Assembly: GCF_003474435.1 (NCBI RefSeq)
Contig: NZ_QRNF01000009.1
Location: 38,200-102,199, forward strand
DNA from: Ruminococcus sp. AF46-10NS
GTDB taxonomy: Bacteria > Bacillota > Clostridia > Lachnospirales > Lachnospiraceae
Direction: 5' to 3'
DNA: 64,000 nt
Numbering within the stretch: position 1 is the stretch's first letter; each line of letters starts with the position of its first letter. The position numbers were made by a program, and so were the translations under genes. Below the pieces are notes generated by a model. It was not told the DNA's origin. It saw only the letters and a list, made by a program, of their open reading frames with translations, and ran no database searches. Positions 46,616 through 56,166 of the stretch are shown here, in pieces.

Positions 46616-47392
46616 ATGGATTTTACCTTAAATTTCTGCGAATACAACCGTTCCAACTCCGATTATGACAGGATTTTCCGTCCGGAGGGAAGCGGTGATT
46701 ATCTTTTTCTTTTATTTAAAACACCAATGAAGGTTTATCTGGGCAGTCAGCTTACCGTTACCCGGGAAAATGCCTGTATCTTTTATACTCCGGGAAATCC
46801 CCAGCATTATCAGGCTGTGCGAAAATTCCGGAACAGCTATGTGCATTTTTCCTGCGGAGAAAATCTGGCAGAACGGTTCGGACTTCCCTGCAACGAGATT
46901 TTTTACCCTAATGACTGCCAGGAGATCGATCGCTGTATCCGCAAACTGCAGCATGAATATCTGGCCAAAGAAGCTTTTTCCCGGGATTATGAATATGCTC
47001 TGCTCTGCCAGCTGATGATCACTGCCACACGGGAACTCCGTAGTACAGATGCCGGCAGTTCTTCCGACTCGGAGCTATACAGCCTGTTCCAGAAGATCCG
47101 CCTGGAAATGCTCACCAATTACGAAAAGCCATGGACAACAGAAAAACTCTGTGCCATGGCTAATCTCGAAAAAAGTCAGTTTTATTCCTGCTACCGGAAT
47201 TTTTTTGACAGCACGCCCCATGCCGACCTGAACCAGCTACGTCTGGAAAAAGCAAAAAATCTGCTTACCAATGAGGCTCTGCCTGTTCAGCAGGTGGCTC
47301 TGCTATGTGGATTTTCAAATCTCTCCCACTTCAGCCGGTATTTCCGGAAGAACTGTGGCTGTTCACCCAGTGAGTGGACGCGCCGCCCCTGA
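46616..47392 (+). CDS. AraC-family transcriptional regulator
   Basis: The 258-aa protein has an N-terminal cupin-like sensing domain (RPEGSGDYLFLLFKTPMKVY, YVHFSCGENLAERFGLP) and two C-terminal helix-turn-helix motifs (WTTEKLCAMANLEKSQFYS, LPVQQVALLCGFSNLSHFSR). The latter ends in the canonical 'FRKNCGCSPSEWTRRP'. It is divergent from the GH51 arabinosidase, so it probably activates it in response to arabinose or an arabinoside. Confidence 0.92.
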   Translation: MDFTLNFCEYNRSNSDYDRIFRPEGSGDYLFLLFKTPMKVYLGSQLTVTRENACIFYTPGNPQHYQAVRKFRNSYVHFSCGENLAERFGLPCNEIFYPNDCQEIDRCIRKLQHEYLAKEAFSRDYEYALLCQLMITATRELRSTDAGSSSDSELYSLFQKIRLEMLTNYEKPWTTEKLCAMANLEKSQFYSCYRNFFDSTPHADLNQLRLEKAKNLLTNEALPVQQVALLCGFSNLSHFSRYFRKNCGCSPSEWTRRP

Positions 47393-47446
47393 CCAGAAGG
47401 ATATTCACACTCTGCATCCACTGCGCAGGTAACTTGTCTGATCTGA

Positions 47447-49144
47447 TCACCGTGCCGCATTACACTTCTCATAAGCAAACAGTGCCGCACCAAGCGCACC
47501 ACAAAGCTGTGCCTCATCACAGATATAAAGCTTCGCTCCCAGCTTCTCCTCCAATGCCTGGATGATACCTTTATTTCTGGCAACACCACCGGTCATCATG
47601 TATTCACCCGGATTCTTTTTGCCAAGGCGGGCTGCAAGAGCTCCTACCTTGGAGGCAACGGATACATTCAGACCGTGGATGATATCTGCAACATCTTTAT
47701 TCTGTGCAACCAGGGAAACTACCTCGGACTCTGCAAATACAGTACACATGCTTGAGATCACCACGTTCTCCTTCCATTCCAGTCCACGGGTACTCATCTC
47801 CTCCAGGGAAAGTCCAAGAGTACGGGCCATCATTTCCAGGAAGCGTCCGGTTCCTGCCGCACATTTATCGTTCATCAGGAAATTTTTTACCGCACCGTTC
47901 TCGTCAATGCTGATCGCCTTGATATCCTGACCGCCGATGTCGATAACTGTACGCACATTCGGATTCAGATAATGGGCTCCCTTTGCGTGACAGGTAATCT
48001 CTGTGATACTGTCATCACCACTGTCAATATAGGCACGTCCATATCCGGTAGTAACGATACGCACGATATCTTCTTTCCTGATCCCTGCTTTTTCCACGGC
48101 CATCTCCAGGCTCTTCTCTGCACTCATCATAGCGCCGCCGCCTGTGGGAATGATCATGGTCGATTTAATTTTTCCGTCTTTATCCAGGATCACAACATCC
48201 GTACTTGTGGAACCGCTGTCGATCCCTGCCACATAATAAACTCCTGATTCCATTTTTTTCCTTATCTCCTCGCTGATTCCTTTTGATGGGTCCATATCCT
48301 CAGAGCCTTCCAGTGTCTCCGCAAAAGCCTGCACTCTGGTAAGAAGCTGTCCTGCACTCTGGCTTGTAAAATCTGTCTCGATCTTCAGAAGCGGAACCTT
48401 GATATCTCTCTTGATACTTGCATATTCAAAACCATAATAATCACAGAACTTGATAGTATGATAAATGATCCCCTTCAGGTTCGGATCCAGATACAGTCTG
48501 TTTCTTCTGGTGCTGTTGTTCATACGGAAGCAGGGCATCTGGGAAAGAAGTGCATCCGCATAAGCCAGGAACATAGCATCGTCATCCATTTTTTCCAGTT
48601 CCTCACGGATCACTGCAAGACGTCTTCCACCTGTACAGGTCAGGTTTTCCACATCCATGCGGATGTTATCCCGGATCATTTTTTCCAGGACACCACTGAC
48701 ACGGACACCCAACACTCCGATGTATGGCTGGTTATCCACATCTTCACGGGAAAAAGCGTTCAAAAATCCACTTTTATCAAAGGTTTTCCCCGAAAATTTT
48801 TCGTAAGCTTTCTTAAGACGGTGGATACCCTGGGCAAGCTTCACCTTTTCACAGTCATTATCCTCATGCGGCATGTCCAGCATGTACAAAAATTTACATT
48901 TACCGGTGCTTTCCACAATGTCGTACACACGGCGCATGGAATCACAGCAGTTAACAAGAACAAGCTGTTCAACCTTCCCCTCCAGCACTGCCTGGATCAC
49001 AGATTTTCCGAAGCCGCAGAGATTGGCATGTGCGATCTGGTCCGAAAGCTCAAAATTCTCCGGCATTTCCTCAAGAACCGCACATTCCTCGCCAAAACCT
49101 TTAAAAAGCTCCAACGGTGTATATTTACAGACGTAATGTATCAT
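47447..49144 (-). CDS. Fused 2-hydroxyacyl-CoA dehydratase-like domain and BcrAD/BadFG activator ATPase
   Basis: The 565-aa protein joins two functions usually encoded separately. Residues 1-290 are HgdB-like (NLCGFGKSVIQAVLEG, VLVNCCDSMRRVYDI, TGGRRLAVIREELEK). Residues 300-565 are an ASKHA ATPase of the HgdC/activator type: 'YVAGIDSGSTSTDVVILD', 'VTTGYGRAYIDSGD', 'VIDIGGQDIKAI', 'NDKCAAGTGRFLE' and 'MTGGVARNKGI'. The Cys in 'CAAGTG' and the later 'SSMCTVFAESEV' fit a bridging 4Fe-4S cluster. It overlaps the upstream partner by 4 bases. Reductive dehydration of an unknown CoA ester or a related low-potential electron transfer is likely. Confidence 0.85.
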   Translation of the reverse strand: MIHYVCKYTPLELFKGFGEECAVLEEMPENFELSDQIAHANLCGFGKSVIQAVLEGKVEQLVLVNCCDSMRRVYDIVESTGKCKFLYMLDMPHEDNDCEKVKLAQGIHRLKKAYEKFSGKTFDKSGFLNAFSREDVDNQPYIGVLGVRVSGVLEKMIRDNIRMDVENLTCTGGRRLAVIREELEKMDDDAMFLAYADALLSQMPCFRMNNSTRRNRLYLDPNLKGIIYHTIKFCDYYGFEYASIKRDIKVPLLKIETDFTSQSAGQLLTRVQAFAETLEGSEDMDPSKGISEEIRKKMESGVYYVAGIDSGSTSTDVVILDKDGKIKSTMIIPTGGGAMMSAEKSLEMAVEKAGIRKEDIVRIVTTGYGRAYIDSGDDSITEITCHAKGAHYLNPNVRTVIDIGGQDIKAISIDENGAVKNFLMNDKCAAGTGRFLEMMARTLGLSLEEMSTRGLEWKENVVISSMCTVFAESEVVSLVAQNKDVADIIHGLNVSVASKVGALAARLGKKNPGEYMMTGGVARNKGIIQALEEKLGAKLYICDEAQLCGALGAALFAYEKCNAAR

Positions 49145-50421
49145 GATCTCTTTCCCTCCTTACCTTCTGACAGCATCTCAAGATATGCCTGAAGTCGTGT
49201 GGATACCTGACCGTCACTGGAATTGGCCGGGTTGCAGCCGTCACCGTCCAGGACCATGGTTGGAAGTCCTGCATTTTCCAGAGAATTTTTGATCAGGCTG
49301 GAAGCTCCGATGGTTCCCTTGCAGCCCCAGTGTGCAAAAAGGATCCCTCCGTCTACCTCTGTAAGGTTCGCCAGCTCCTGGGCGCGCCGGATCCTCTGCT
49401 TCACACTTCCGTTGTAAATACAGTTGACCATTTTTTCCGCAAGGGCCTCATAAGGATCCGAGGCCTGCATCCGCTGAAAACCGTCTGCAACAAAATCACA
49501 GGCACTGATGTGCACGTTCTGGCTGTAATTAAATACATCCTTTACCGGCTCCTGCAAAAACGGCATCATATGCATCCACAAAATGTGAAGGCCTTCCCCC
49601 TTTGGCGCCTTCTTCACATCCTCAAGGAGCATTTTTGTATATTTCAGGGATTCCTCTGAACCCGCAAGAAGGTGGCACATAAAGATCGCATACAGCTCAT
49701 TTGTCAGGGAAGTCACCGGATCGTGATCCTTTCTGAGGGCAAGCTGGCGGCTGTAATAGGAAGCCGCTTCATTGCTGTTGGCAACTGCACGCTGTACCGA
49801 CTGCTCGGAGATTTTTTTCCCGCCTACATCCTCCAGGAATTTCTTCATCTCGCGGAGCTGATCTGCAACATAGCTGATGGAGTCCTGATTTTTTTCATAG
49901 GGTACATCAATATAAAAGCCCGGGATCTGATATTTCTGTTTCAGATAAGGGAATGTCATCATATTTCCATCGCAGGCAAGATTTGTATAGATGGTACATT
50001 TGGGCTTCGGTACCAGTCCCGTCATGGACGCTCCCAGAAAAACTCTGTGATAGGAGCACATGGTTTCCGGAAATCCCTCTGATTCCGTCTGTGCCAGAAA
50101 AGCCTGCTCGCATCTGGTTCCGGCGATGAAGCAGGACATTGCCTCCACGGAATATGGAGTGATCCCTGCTGCTGTCAGAAGTTCTCCCGGTACAAAAATA
50201 CTCACAAGAGCAGTATCGTCCGGTTTTGCAAGGGCTTTGATAATATTCTGCATAACTACACGGGCTACATACTGTCCCGAAGCCGGAAGCTTCCTGTCAG
50301 GAAAAAGCTGCAGACGTTTTTCCTGAAGCCGGTAGCCAGTGAGAAGAAGTTTTCGTGCTTTTTCCGGGTCCCTGATGGATTCCTCTCCCACCATATCCCC
50401 AAATTTCTTTATAATATCCAA
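49141..50421 (-). CDS. 2-hydroxyacyl-CoA dehydratase subunit D-like protein
   Basis: The 426-aa protein resembles HgdB/FldC-type subunits. Features include 'FVPGELLTAAGITPYSVEAM', 'FPETMCSYHRVFLGAS', 'CTIYTNLACDGNMMTFPYLK' and 'ILFAHWGCKGTIGASSLIKN', with several conserved-position Cys residues that could hold a 4Fe-4S cluster. It is the first gene of a two-gene operon with the fused activator. No CoA transferase or dehydrogenase is adjacent, so the substrate is unknown. Confidence 0.85.
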   Translation of the reverse strand: MDIIKKFGDMVGEESIRDPEKARKLLLTGYRLQEKRLQLFPDRKLPASGQYVARVVMQNIIKALAKPDDTALVSIFVPGELLTAAGITPYSVEAMSCFIAGTRCEQAFLAQTESEGFPETMCSYHRVFLGASMTGLVPKPKCTIYTNLACDGNMMTFPYLKQKYQIPGFYIDVPYEKNQDSISYVADQLREMKKFLEDVGGKKISEQSVQRAVANSNEAASYYSRQLALRKDHDPVTSLTNELYAIFMCHLLAGSEESLKYTKMLLEDVKKAPKGEGLHILWMHMMPFLQEPVKDVFNYSQNVHISACDFVADGFQRMQASDPYEALAEKMVNCIYNGSVKQRIRRAQELANLTEVDGGILFAHWGCKGTIGASSLIKNSLENAGLPTMVLDGDGCNPANSSDGQVSTRLQAYLEMLSEGKEGKRS

Positions 50422-50462
50422 TCTGTCACACCCTCCATCAAGTCAAAAAATCTATTATAAGT

Positions 50463-50551
50463 CTGTCAGACGCTTACCCGAAATTTTGTCTCAGACAAAA
50501 TCCTGTAGCATTATCATCGTCTGGATGGCATAAAGATTCTACCTGTCAGAC
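50463..50551. promoter_or_regulatory. Operator cluster upstream of the dehydratase-like operon
   Basis: Two direct copies of CTGTCAGAC (50463-50471 and 50543-50551) flank a perfect 9-bp inverted repeat, ATTTTGTCT-C-AGACAAAAT (50483-50501). All share the AGAC/GTCT core and lie between the promoter and the start codon, as expected for a repressor site array. Confidence 0.5.
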
Positions 50552-50561
50552 CAATATTTTT

Positions 50562-50590
50562 ATTATAAAGATATTTTTTTCAAATGTAAA
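50562..50590 (-). promoter_or_regulatory. Promoter of the dehydratase-like operon
   Basis: TTTACA (50585-50590), a 17-base spacer and TATAAT (50562-50567) on the minus strand, about 140 bases upstream of the first gene. Confidence 0.6.
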
Positions 50591-50737
50591 CACGCCAATT
50601 TTTACAAATTTGAAGCCTTTTGCACATATCAAAACATCAAAATGCAGATTTTCCACAAAACTCGCATTCCTTTTCGTGGAAAACCCGCATTTGTCTTATC
50701 ACATTATCTTCTGCTCTGTTTTTTCCGTTACTCTGTA

Positions 50738-50917
50738 TCACATCTGATGACGTACCACCTTATATTCATCTCCGGAACGATAATACGGACATTCCTTGTA
50801 ATCACTGCTCACAAAACGATAATATTCATCCTCATCCAGATTGACATCACAGTAATATTCGTCACACTCTTCATCATATGTATAGTTTGCACAGTATTCA
50901 CAGCTGGTTCCCTTCAT
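50738..50917 (-). CDS. DUF6472-type small cysteine-rich protein
   Basis: The 59-aa protein starts at MKGTSCEYCANY behind a GAGGAG site. It has four Cys residues (CEYCANY..., YYCDVNLDEDEYY, ECPYY) and an acidic aromatic composition, matching a small family widespread in Lachnospiraceae. The Cys pattern suggests metal binding; no function is known. Confidence 0.72.
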   Translation of the reverse strand: MKGTSCEYCANYTYDEECDEYYCDVNLDEDEYYRFVSSDYKECPYYRSGDEYKVVRHQM

Positions 50918-51027
50918 GCTTATTTCTCCTCTCTTTGCAGGAAAGTATTTCTCCCTGCTGTTCTCCTGATTATATAACAAAAAAAGGAAGAATTCCATTA
51001 CTGAAATCCTCCCTCTTCTTTTATATA

Positions 51028-51486
51028 TCAGAACATTCCGTTCACAGTCTTATATTTGTAAAGCATCTCCGCATGATTCTGCTCTTCCACCTGGATATCC
51101 GCCAGAAGCTTCCTCACACCACTGTCTTCAAAAGCAAAAACCTCCGAGTTGTATTCTCCGGAAATCAGCTTTTCTGTTCCGATACAGTCTGTTGCAAGAA
51201 AAGCATCATGTTCCTTATCCTCTGATGACATCACCGATGTGTAAGCAGCCTTGGGCTGGTAATCACGGCCGTCACTGTCATTACAGTTTACCTGTGGAAC
51301 TGTACCGGAAAGCACCTGGCTCAGGGAATCGTAATGCTCCTGCTCTTTTTTCTGAAGAGTCTGAAATAAGCTTTTAAGCTCCGGATCCCTGGCCTGCTGT
51401 GCATATTTTCCGTATTTTTCAATGCAGCTTTTTTCCTGTGTCTGAAGATCCTGGATCACTGTGCGTTCTTTTTCCTTTAATATCAT
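51028..51486 (-). CDS. Ferritin-like / spore coat F-type protein
   Basis: The 152-aa helical protein begins 'ILKEKERTVIQDLQTQEKSC' and carries two repeats of a four-helix pattern with E-x-x-H motifs (KKEQEHYDSLSQVL, QVEEQNHAEMLYKYK), like coat F/ferritin-like proteins. ATG 51486 is chosen because AAAGGATGATC precedes it at a suitable distance. It may be a spore coat component; no sporulation promoter was identified. Confidence 0.68.
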   Translation of the reverse strand: MILKEKERTVIQDLQTQEKSCIEKYGKYAQQARDPELKSLFQTLQKKEQEHYDSLSQVLSGTVPQVNCNDSDGRDYQPKAAYTSVMSSEDKEHDAFLATDCIGTEKLISGEYNSEVFAFEDSGVRKLLADIQVEEQNHAEMLYKYKTVNGMF

Positions 51487-51550
51487 TATGATCATCCTTT
51501 CTTTTGATAATAATGATAGTATGGTTTGGAAACGCGATTTTATTCATATT

Positions 51551-53935
51551 TTACGCAGTCAGGATCTCCATCAGTGCTCCGTAAAGATCTTTGGCCAGCT
51601 CCATGGACTGAAGCTCAGATAAAAGAACCGGCAGCTTCTTTCCGGCTGTAACCAGCTGATATAATCTGTCCTTCAGTACAAAACCGATCTCTGCCTGGTT
51701 CAGGAAATCAAAGATACGTTTCTCTATACGATTATCCGCTACCTCTCCTGCAAGAATGATCTGCACCTCTGCCGCTGTGTCTGCTTCCACTTCCACACAG
51801 ATCTTCTGAAGCTTCTCTTCATATTTTACAGCAGCCTCAGTCTCTGCTCCGTTAACCAGAACCTTCACAGTATCTGTTCCTGTTTTCGCAAAATTACAGA
51901 ACTCCACGGTATAAGCTCTCTTTGCCGGGATCAGCTCTGTTTTTCCCTGTGCGGGATGAATGGTAAATACTCCCTGATCCTTTTCCTTATAATCCATTTC
52001 CGTAAATACACAGGCACCATTTTCGTAAGCACAGGTTTCGTTGTCATCCTCATACAATCTGAAGCTTCCGTCAGCACCCGGGAATACCCGGATATTCAGG
52101 CTTTCCGGATTCTTTTCCGCCTCTGTTCCACGGATCTCATCGGTCATCACCAGAATACCGCCTGCTTTTGCAAGAACCGGGATACTGTCCAGAGTACGGT
52201 ACATATCCACCATTCGTCCACCCTCATAGCGCAGACCTGTATAAATATCATACCATACCCCATCCGGCAGCCATACTGCTGTCTTTGCTACATTAAGGCC
52301 TTTTACTCTCGGTGTTGTCACCGCCGCTACCATCAGCTGGTCTCCGAAAAAGTACTGATTTTTTACCGCATATGCCTCCGGTGTCTCCGGATATTCGTAA
52401 TACATCGGCTCCACCAGAGGAAGATCTTCCTGATAGCTTCTGTAGTTCATTGTATAAAGATATGGCATCATTCTGTGGCGCTCACGGAGAGCTTCTTCCA
52501 TGACAACCTCTGTCTCCTTTTTGAAACGCCACGGTTCTTTTCCGTTGAAGTCACTGCATGAACTGTGGAGACGCATGATAGGGGAAAAGATCCCGTACTG
52601 TGTCCAGCGGGCGGTCATCTCGTCATCCTTATATCCAAGCATATGTCCACCGATATCATGACTCCACCATCCATAACCGATGTTGGAGGCTGTGGATGTA
52701 AAGTATGGCTGAAAATCAAGGGAATCCCAGGTAATATGAGTATCTCCGGAAAATCCTATCGGGTATCTGTGGCTTCCGGGACCTGCATATCTGGAAAAGG
52801 TCATGGGACGTTTTCCGTTTCTGGCGCTGTCCAGGAAATGGAAGTGATTGAAGATCCAAAGAGGATCAAGACCCTCGATCTTACAATTGCTTCCCTGCTG
52901 CCAGTCGATCCACCAGAAATCCACACCTTCTTCCTCTCTCGGATGATGAAGATATTTGAAATAGGCTTCTATAAATTTCGGACTTGCCGGATCGCATACT
53001 ACCGGATCCTCATTTTCATAATCCACACCCATGGCCTTTGCCATGTCCTCATACATTTCTTCACAGCCCTGTACACCGTCTGCAGGATGTACATTTAATG
53101 TGGTACGCATTCCTCTTTTATGTAAACCATCCAGAAAACGCTTCGGGTCCGGGAAGAGCTCTTTATTCCAGGTATATCCGGTCCAGCCACTTCCGTATTT
53201 CGGATCAACATCGGTCACATGCCAGTCCATATCAATGACTGCAACCGTAAATGGGATATTTTTTTCCTGGAATTTATCCATCAGCTCATTGTAGCTTTCT
53301 TCAGAATATTTATAATATCTGCTCCACCAGTTTCCGAGAGCAAACCTTGGAAGCATCGGTGTTTTTCCGCAGAGTCTGTAAAAATCATGAAGTGCTTCTT
53401 TGTAGTCATGTCCGTATCCGAAGAAGTACAGATCCTTGATGCCCTTTCTTCTTGGCTCGATCCAGCCGTCCGGCAAAAGCACCTGCGACCTGCTGTCGTC
53501 CACCAGAGAATATCCGAACCTGGAAAGAATACCATGCTCCAGCTCTGTAGCTCCGTTCACCATATCCAGCGTTCTGGCAGTTCCCTTCAGATCATGGATC
53601 TCTTCTCCGTAGTGCCAGATGCTGTGATAGGCACTTAAGTTTCCTTTTACCTGAATGCTTAATCCCCAGCTGGTAAATTCCTTCTCATTGTAAATAAGGT
53701 GGATTCTTTTCGTATGAACCTCGATCCCATCCTCTGTACGCACTACACGATAGTCCGTTTTCGGAAAATCCCTAAAAAACACCATCTGCGTGGGGCGATC
53801 CTCAAATACGCCCTCCTCATCATACTCCAGACGGATCAGTCCCTCTGTGAGAAACGTAATCCTGTATTTATCCCCTGTGATCATATTTTCACTTAACGCC
53901 AGAGGATGTGTTTCTACTTTATATATGTCCTGCAT
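51551..53935 (-). CDS. Glycoside hydrolase family 31 (alpha-glucosidase/alpha-xylosidase type)
   Basis: The 794-aa enzyme is a full-length GH31 with an N-terminal beta-sandwich, a catalytic barrel and C-terminal beta domains. Visible are 'IDMDWHVTDVDPKYGSGWTG', the nucleophile D344 in 'FWWIDWQQG', the acid/base D398 in 'FSGDTHITWDSL' and 'GYGWWSHDIGGHML'. It has no signal peptide. The start follows GGAGGAACATAA. It should release alpha-linked glucose or xylose from imported oligosaccharides. A permease fragment lies just upstream and a LacI regulator is divergent. Confidence 0.93.
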   Translation of the reverse strand: MQDIYKVETHPLALSENMITGDKYRITFLTEGLIRLEYDEEGVFEDRPTQMVFFRDFPKTDYRVVRTEDGIEVHTKRIHLIYNEKEFTSWGLSIQVKGNLSAYHSIWHYGEEIHDLKGTARTLDMVNGATELEHGILSRFGYSLVDDSRSQVLLPDGWIEPRRKGIKDLYFFGYGHDYKEALHDFYRLCGKTPMLPRFALGNWWSRYYKYSEESYNELMDKFQEKNIPFTVAVIDMDWHVTDVDPKYGSGWTGYTWNKELFPDPKRFLDGLHKRGMRTTLNVHPADGVQGCEEMYEDMAKAMGVDYENEDPVVCDPASPKFIEAYFKYLHHPREEEGVDFWWIDWQQGSNCKIEGLDPLWIFNHFHFLDSARNGKRPMTFSRYAGPGSHRYPIGFSGDTHITWDSLDFQPYFTSTASNIGYGWWSHDIGGHMLGYKDDEMTARWTQYGIFSPIMRLHSSCSDFNGKEPWRFKKETEVVMEEALRERHRMMPYLYTMNYRSYQEDLPLVEPMYYEYPETPEAYAVKNQYFFGDQLMVAAVTTPRVKGLNVAKTAVWLPDGVWYDIYTGLRYEGGRMVDMYRTLDSIPVLAKAGGILVMTDEIRGTEAEKNPESLNIRVFPGADGSFRLYEDDNETCAYENGACVFTEMDYKEKDQGVFTIHPAQGKTELIPAKRAYTVEFCNFAKTGTDTVKVLVNGAETEAAVKYEEKLQKICVEVEADTAAEVQIILAGEVADNRIEKRIFDFLNQAEIGFVLKDRLYQLVTAGKKLPVLLSELQSMELAKDLYGALMEILTA

Positions 53936-53966
53936 TTATGTTCCTCCGTTTATTATCTGTATGTCA

Positions 53967-54227
53967 TCATCCCTTTACAGCAGAAGCTGCAATTCCGGCG
54001 ATAAACTGTTTCTGGAAGAACAGATAGATCAGAAGTACCGGGATGATAGAAATGGCAGTTGCTGCAAACAGTGCACCATAATCTGTGGAATACTGTCCGT
54101 TAAACATCTTAAGACCAACGGCAAGAAGCTGTTTGTCTTTGTTTGTAATTACCAGGTATGGCCACAGGAAATCCTCCCATGCCCAAAGGAACTGGAAGAT
54201 CGCAATACTGAAGATTCCGTTTTTTGA
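53967..54227 (-). pseudogene. C-terminal fragment of a sugar ABC transporter permease (MalG type)
   Basis: About 85 codons remain, beginning after a TAG at 54228-54230 and ending 'LFFQKQFIAGIAASAVKG'. The sequence 'FQFLWAWEDFLWPYLVITN' and the ending identify a CUT1 MalG-type permease, which normally has about 280 residues. The N-terminal two thirds, the partner permease and the binding protein are absent; the upstream DNA is AT-rich and non-coding. A deletion has probably removed a transporter operon that once preceded the GH31 gene. Confidence 0.82.
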
Positions 54228-54360
54228 CTACGTTTCCCGTTCCTTTTAGTTTAGCGATAAATCTATTGTTAATCTATCACGCACATAGAGATTCGTCAAT
54301 ATAATTTTATTATTTCGTCTATTTTTCTAGTATTTATATGGGATTTTTGTGCATTTTTCA

Positions 54361-54491
54361 TATTTCAAGGCTGCGTTTTTTTATTTTCCCGCAATCATAC
54401 ATTGATTTTTTCACTATGTTGGACTATTTCAAGGCTGCGTTTTTTTATTTTCCCGCAATCATACATTGATTTTTTCACTATGTTGGACTAT
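54361..54491. repeat. 64-bp perfect tandem duplication
   Basis: Two head-to-tail copies of a 64-bp unit beginning TATTTCAAGGCTGCG start at 54361 and 54425. They lie in the AT-rich gap between the truncated permease and the LacI gene. The last copy ends in TATAATATATATAG, so the duplication lies next to promoter-like sequence. Confidence 0.9.
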
Positions 54492-54694
54492 AATATATAT
54501 AGTTTATAAACCGTTTTTCGAACATTTATATTTCGTGTTTAAACCTTGTAAACCTGTAATAAGAGGATACATAAATTCTGGATTTTTCATTGTATTTTTA
54601 TTTTTACCTGAGAAATGTGTCAGAATTTTTTATATATATGTATGACAACAGTTTCCCTCCCGGAAACTGCTACGGAAGAACAGAGGTGTAAAGT

Positions 54695-55719
54695 ATGACA
54701 TTAAAAGATATCGCAGACCTGGCCGGCGTCAGTATGATGACCGTCTCCAATGTGATCAACGGCAAAACCAGCCGCGTTTCCCAGAAAACCAGAGACAAGG
54801 TCAATGCGATCATAGAAGAATACGGATATGTTCCCAACCTGAATGCCCGGAGCTTATCCAATAAAAAATCCCACATCATCGGCATCATCATTTCCCTTGA
54901 TGAAAAAGATGTGCTCCTGGGAACCAACTATTTTGAGAACCCTTATATCAGCACCATGATCGGTACTATCGAAAGAGAACTTCAAAAGAATGAATATTTC
55001 ACCATGATCCGCTCTGTATCAAAAAATGCGGATATCATTTCCCTTCTGAAGAACTGGAATGTAGACGGAATCATCATTCTTTATCCGGCCGCCGGCGAAT
55101 ACATGGCGAAGCTGATGGATTCCGCCACCTGCCCCATCGCCACCTTTGACTGCGAGCTGGAGCATCCCAATCTCATCAATATTACCTCCAATGATGAAAA
55201 AGGCATGTATCTTTCCACAAAATATATGATCAATCACGGTCATTCTGCCATTGCTTTTGTGGCCGATTACAAAAACAGCCACGTTCTTGCCAGCCGTTTC
55301 AACGGTTATAAACGGGCGCTGGAGGAGAACCATATTGCTTTTAACCCGGATTACGTTTATGAGTACTCTCCTTCTTATGAGGGCGGTATCCAGCCGGCCG
55401 TGAGATTGCATCCAGCAACTCTCCAGTTACCGCTGCGGTAACTACAGCGGATATCTGTGCTATCGGAATTATGGAGGGTGCCCGCCTGGGCGGCTACCGC
55501 GTTCCTGTGGATCTCTCTGTGATCGGATATGATAACCTGACACTGTGCCAGTACACCCTTCCCAAGCTGACCTCCGTCTCACAGAACATCCCCCGGAAAG
55601 CACTCCTTGCCACCAGTCTTCTCCTGGAAAAGATCCGCACCGGCTCTGTCAGCTCCTCCTGCCGGCCTGCCCTGGATGTTGAGATCGTGGATCGGCAGTC
55701 AGTGATCTCGTTGTATTAA
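54695..55719 (+). CDS. LacI-family transcriptional regulator, frameshifted near 55393
   Basis: The helix-turn-helix (LKDIADLAGVSMMTVSNVIN) and hinge are N-terminal, followed by a periplasmic-binding-type sensor. The frame breaks at 55393, where restoring one G gives 'GGIQAGREIASSNS' and then 'ADICAIGIMEGARLGGYRVP' and 'DLSVIGYDNLTLCQYTLPKL'. The corrected protein is about 341 aa, normal for the family. It is divergent from the GH31 gene and the broken transporter and probably regulated them. Confidence 0.87.
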
Positions 55720-55767
55720 GTGCAGTGATTTTATCCTGACTATCTCTTATTCAAGGATCAAATCATA

Positions 55768-55826
55768 AAATCCCGGAACTGCTGCAGTGCTTCTGATCTG
55801 CCAGCACTGGCACAGCTCCGGGATTT
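55768..55826. terminator. Terminator between LacI and the 90-aa gene
   Basis: Long arms AAATCCCGGA(A)CTG and CAG(C)TCCGGGATTT with an inner CAGTGC/GCACTG pairing sit between convergent genes. Confidence 0.65.
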
Positions 55827-55829
55827 CCG

Positions 55830-56102
55830 TTACAAACCCTCCCGATACACGCTGTTGATCGTAGCCTGGGCGTGTTCCAGCTCTTTCTTCCGGATGATGG
55901 CTTCCCGGTCACTTAAAATCGCCAGCATCTCATCGATCACATCCTCCACTCTGGGACTTGTCACCCTGTATAAATACCCCAGCATCCGTGTAGCTGTGTA
56001 ATCGGTATTCATATGTTTATAGGCGATTTCCCGGCACAGTTCATCGGGATAGCCCTTGTCCTGAAGTGCTCTGTAAAGCTCATCTGTTCTTGTATCTGCC
56101 AT
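55830..56102 (-). CDS. Hypothetical 90-aa protein
   Basis: The start MADTRTDELYRALQDKGYP at 56102 is supported by CAGGAGCAT; the frame is open 28 codons further. The protein is helical and charged (CREIAYKHMNTDYTATRMLG) with no recognised domain or signal peptide. It lies downstream of a DUF1648 membrane protein on the same strand. Confidence 0.6.
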   Translation of the reverse strand: MADTRTDELYRALQDKGYPDELCREIAYKHMNTDYTATRMLGYLYRVTSPRVEDVIDEMLAILSDREAIIRKKELEHAQATINSVYREGL

Positions 56103-56166
56103 ATGCTCCTGAGATTCCTTTCCTGTTTTTATTATAATTTCATCAAGCGGATATTCGCGATCCGCT

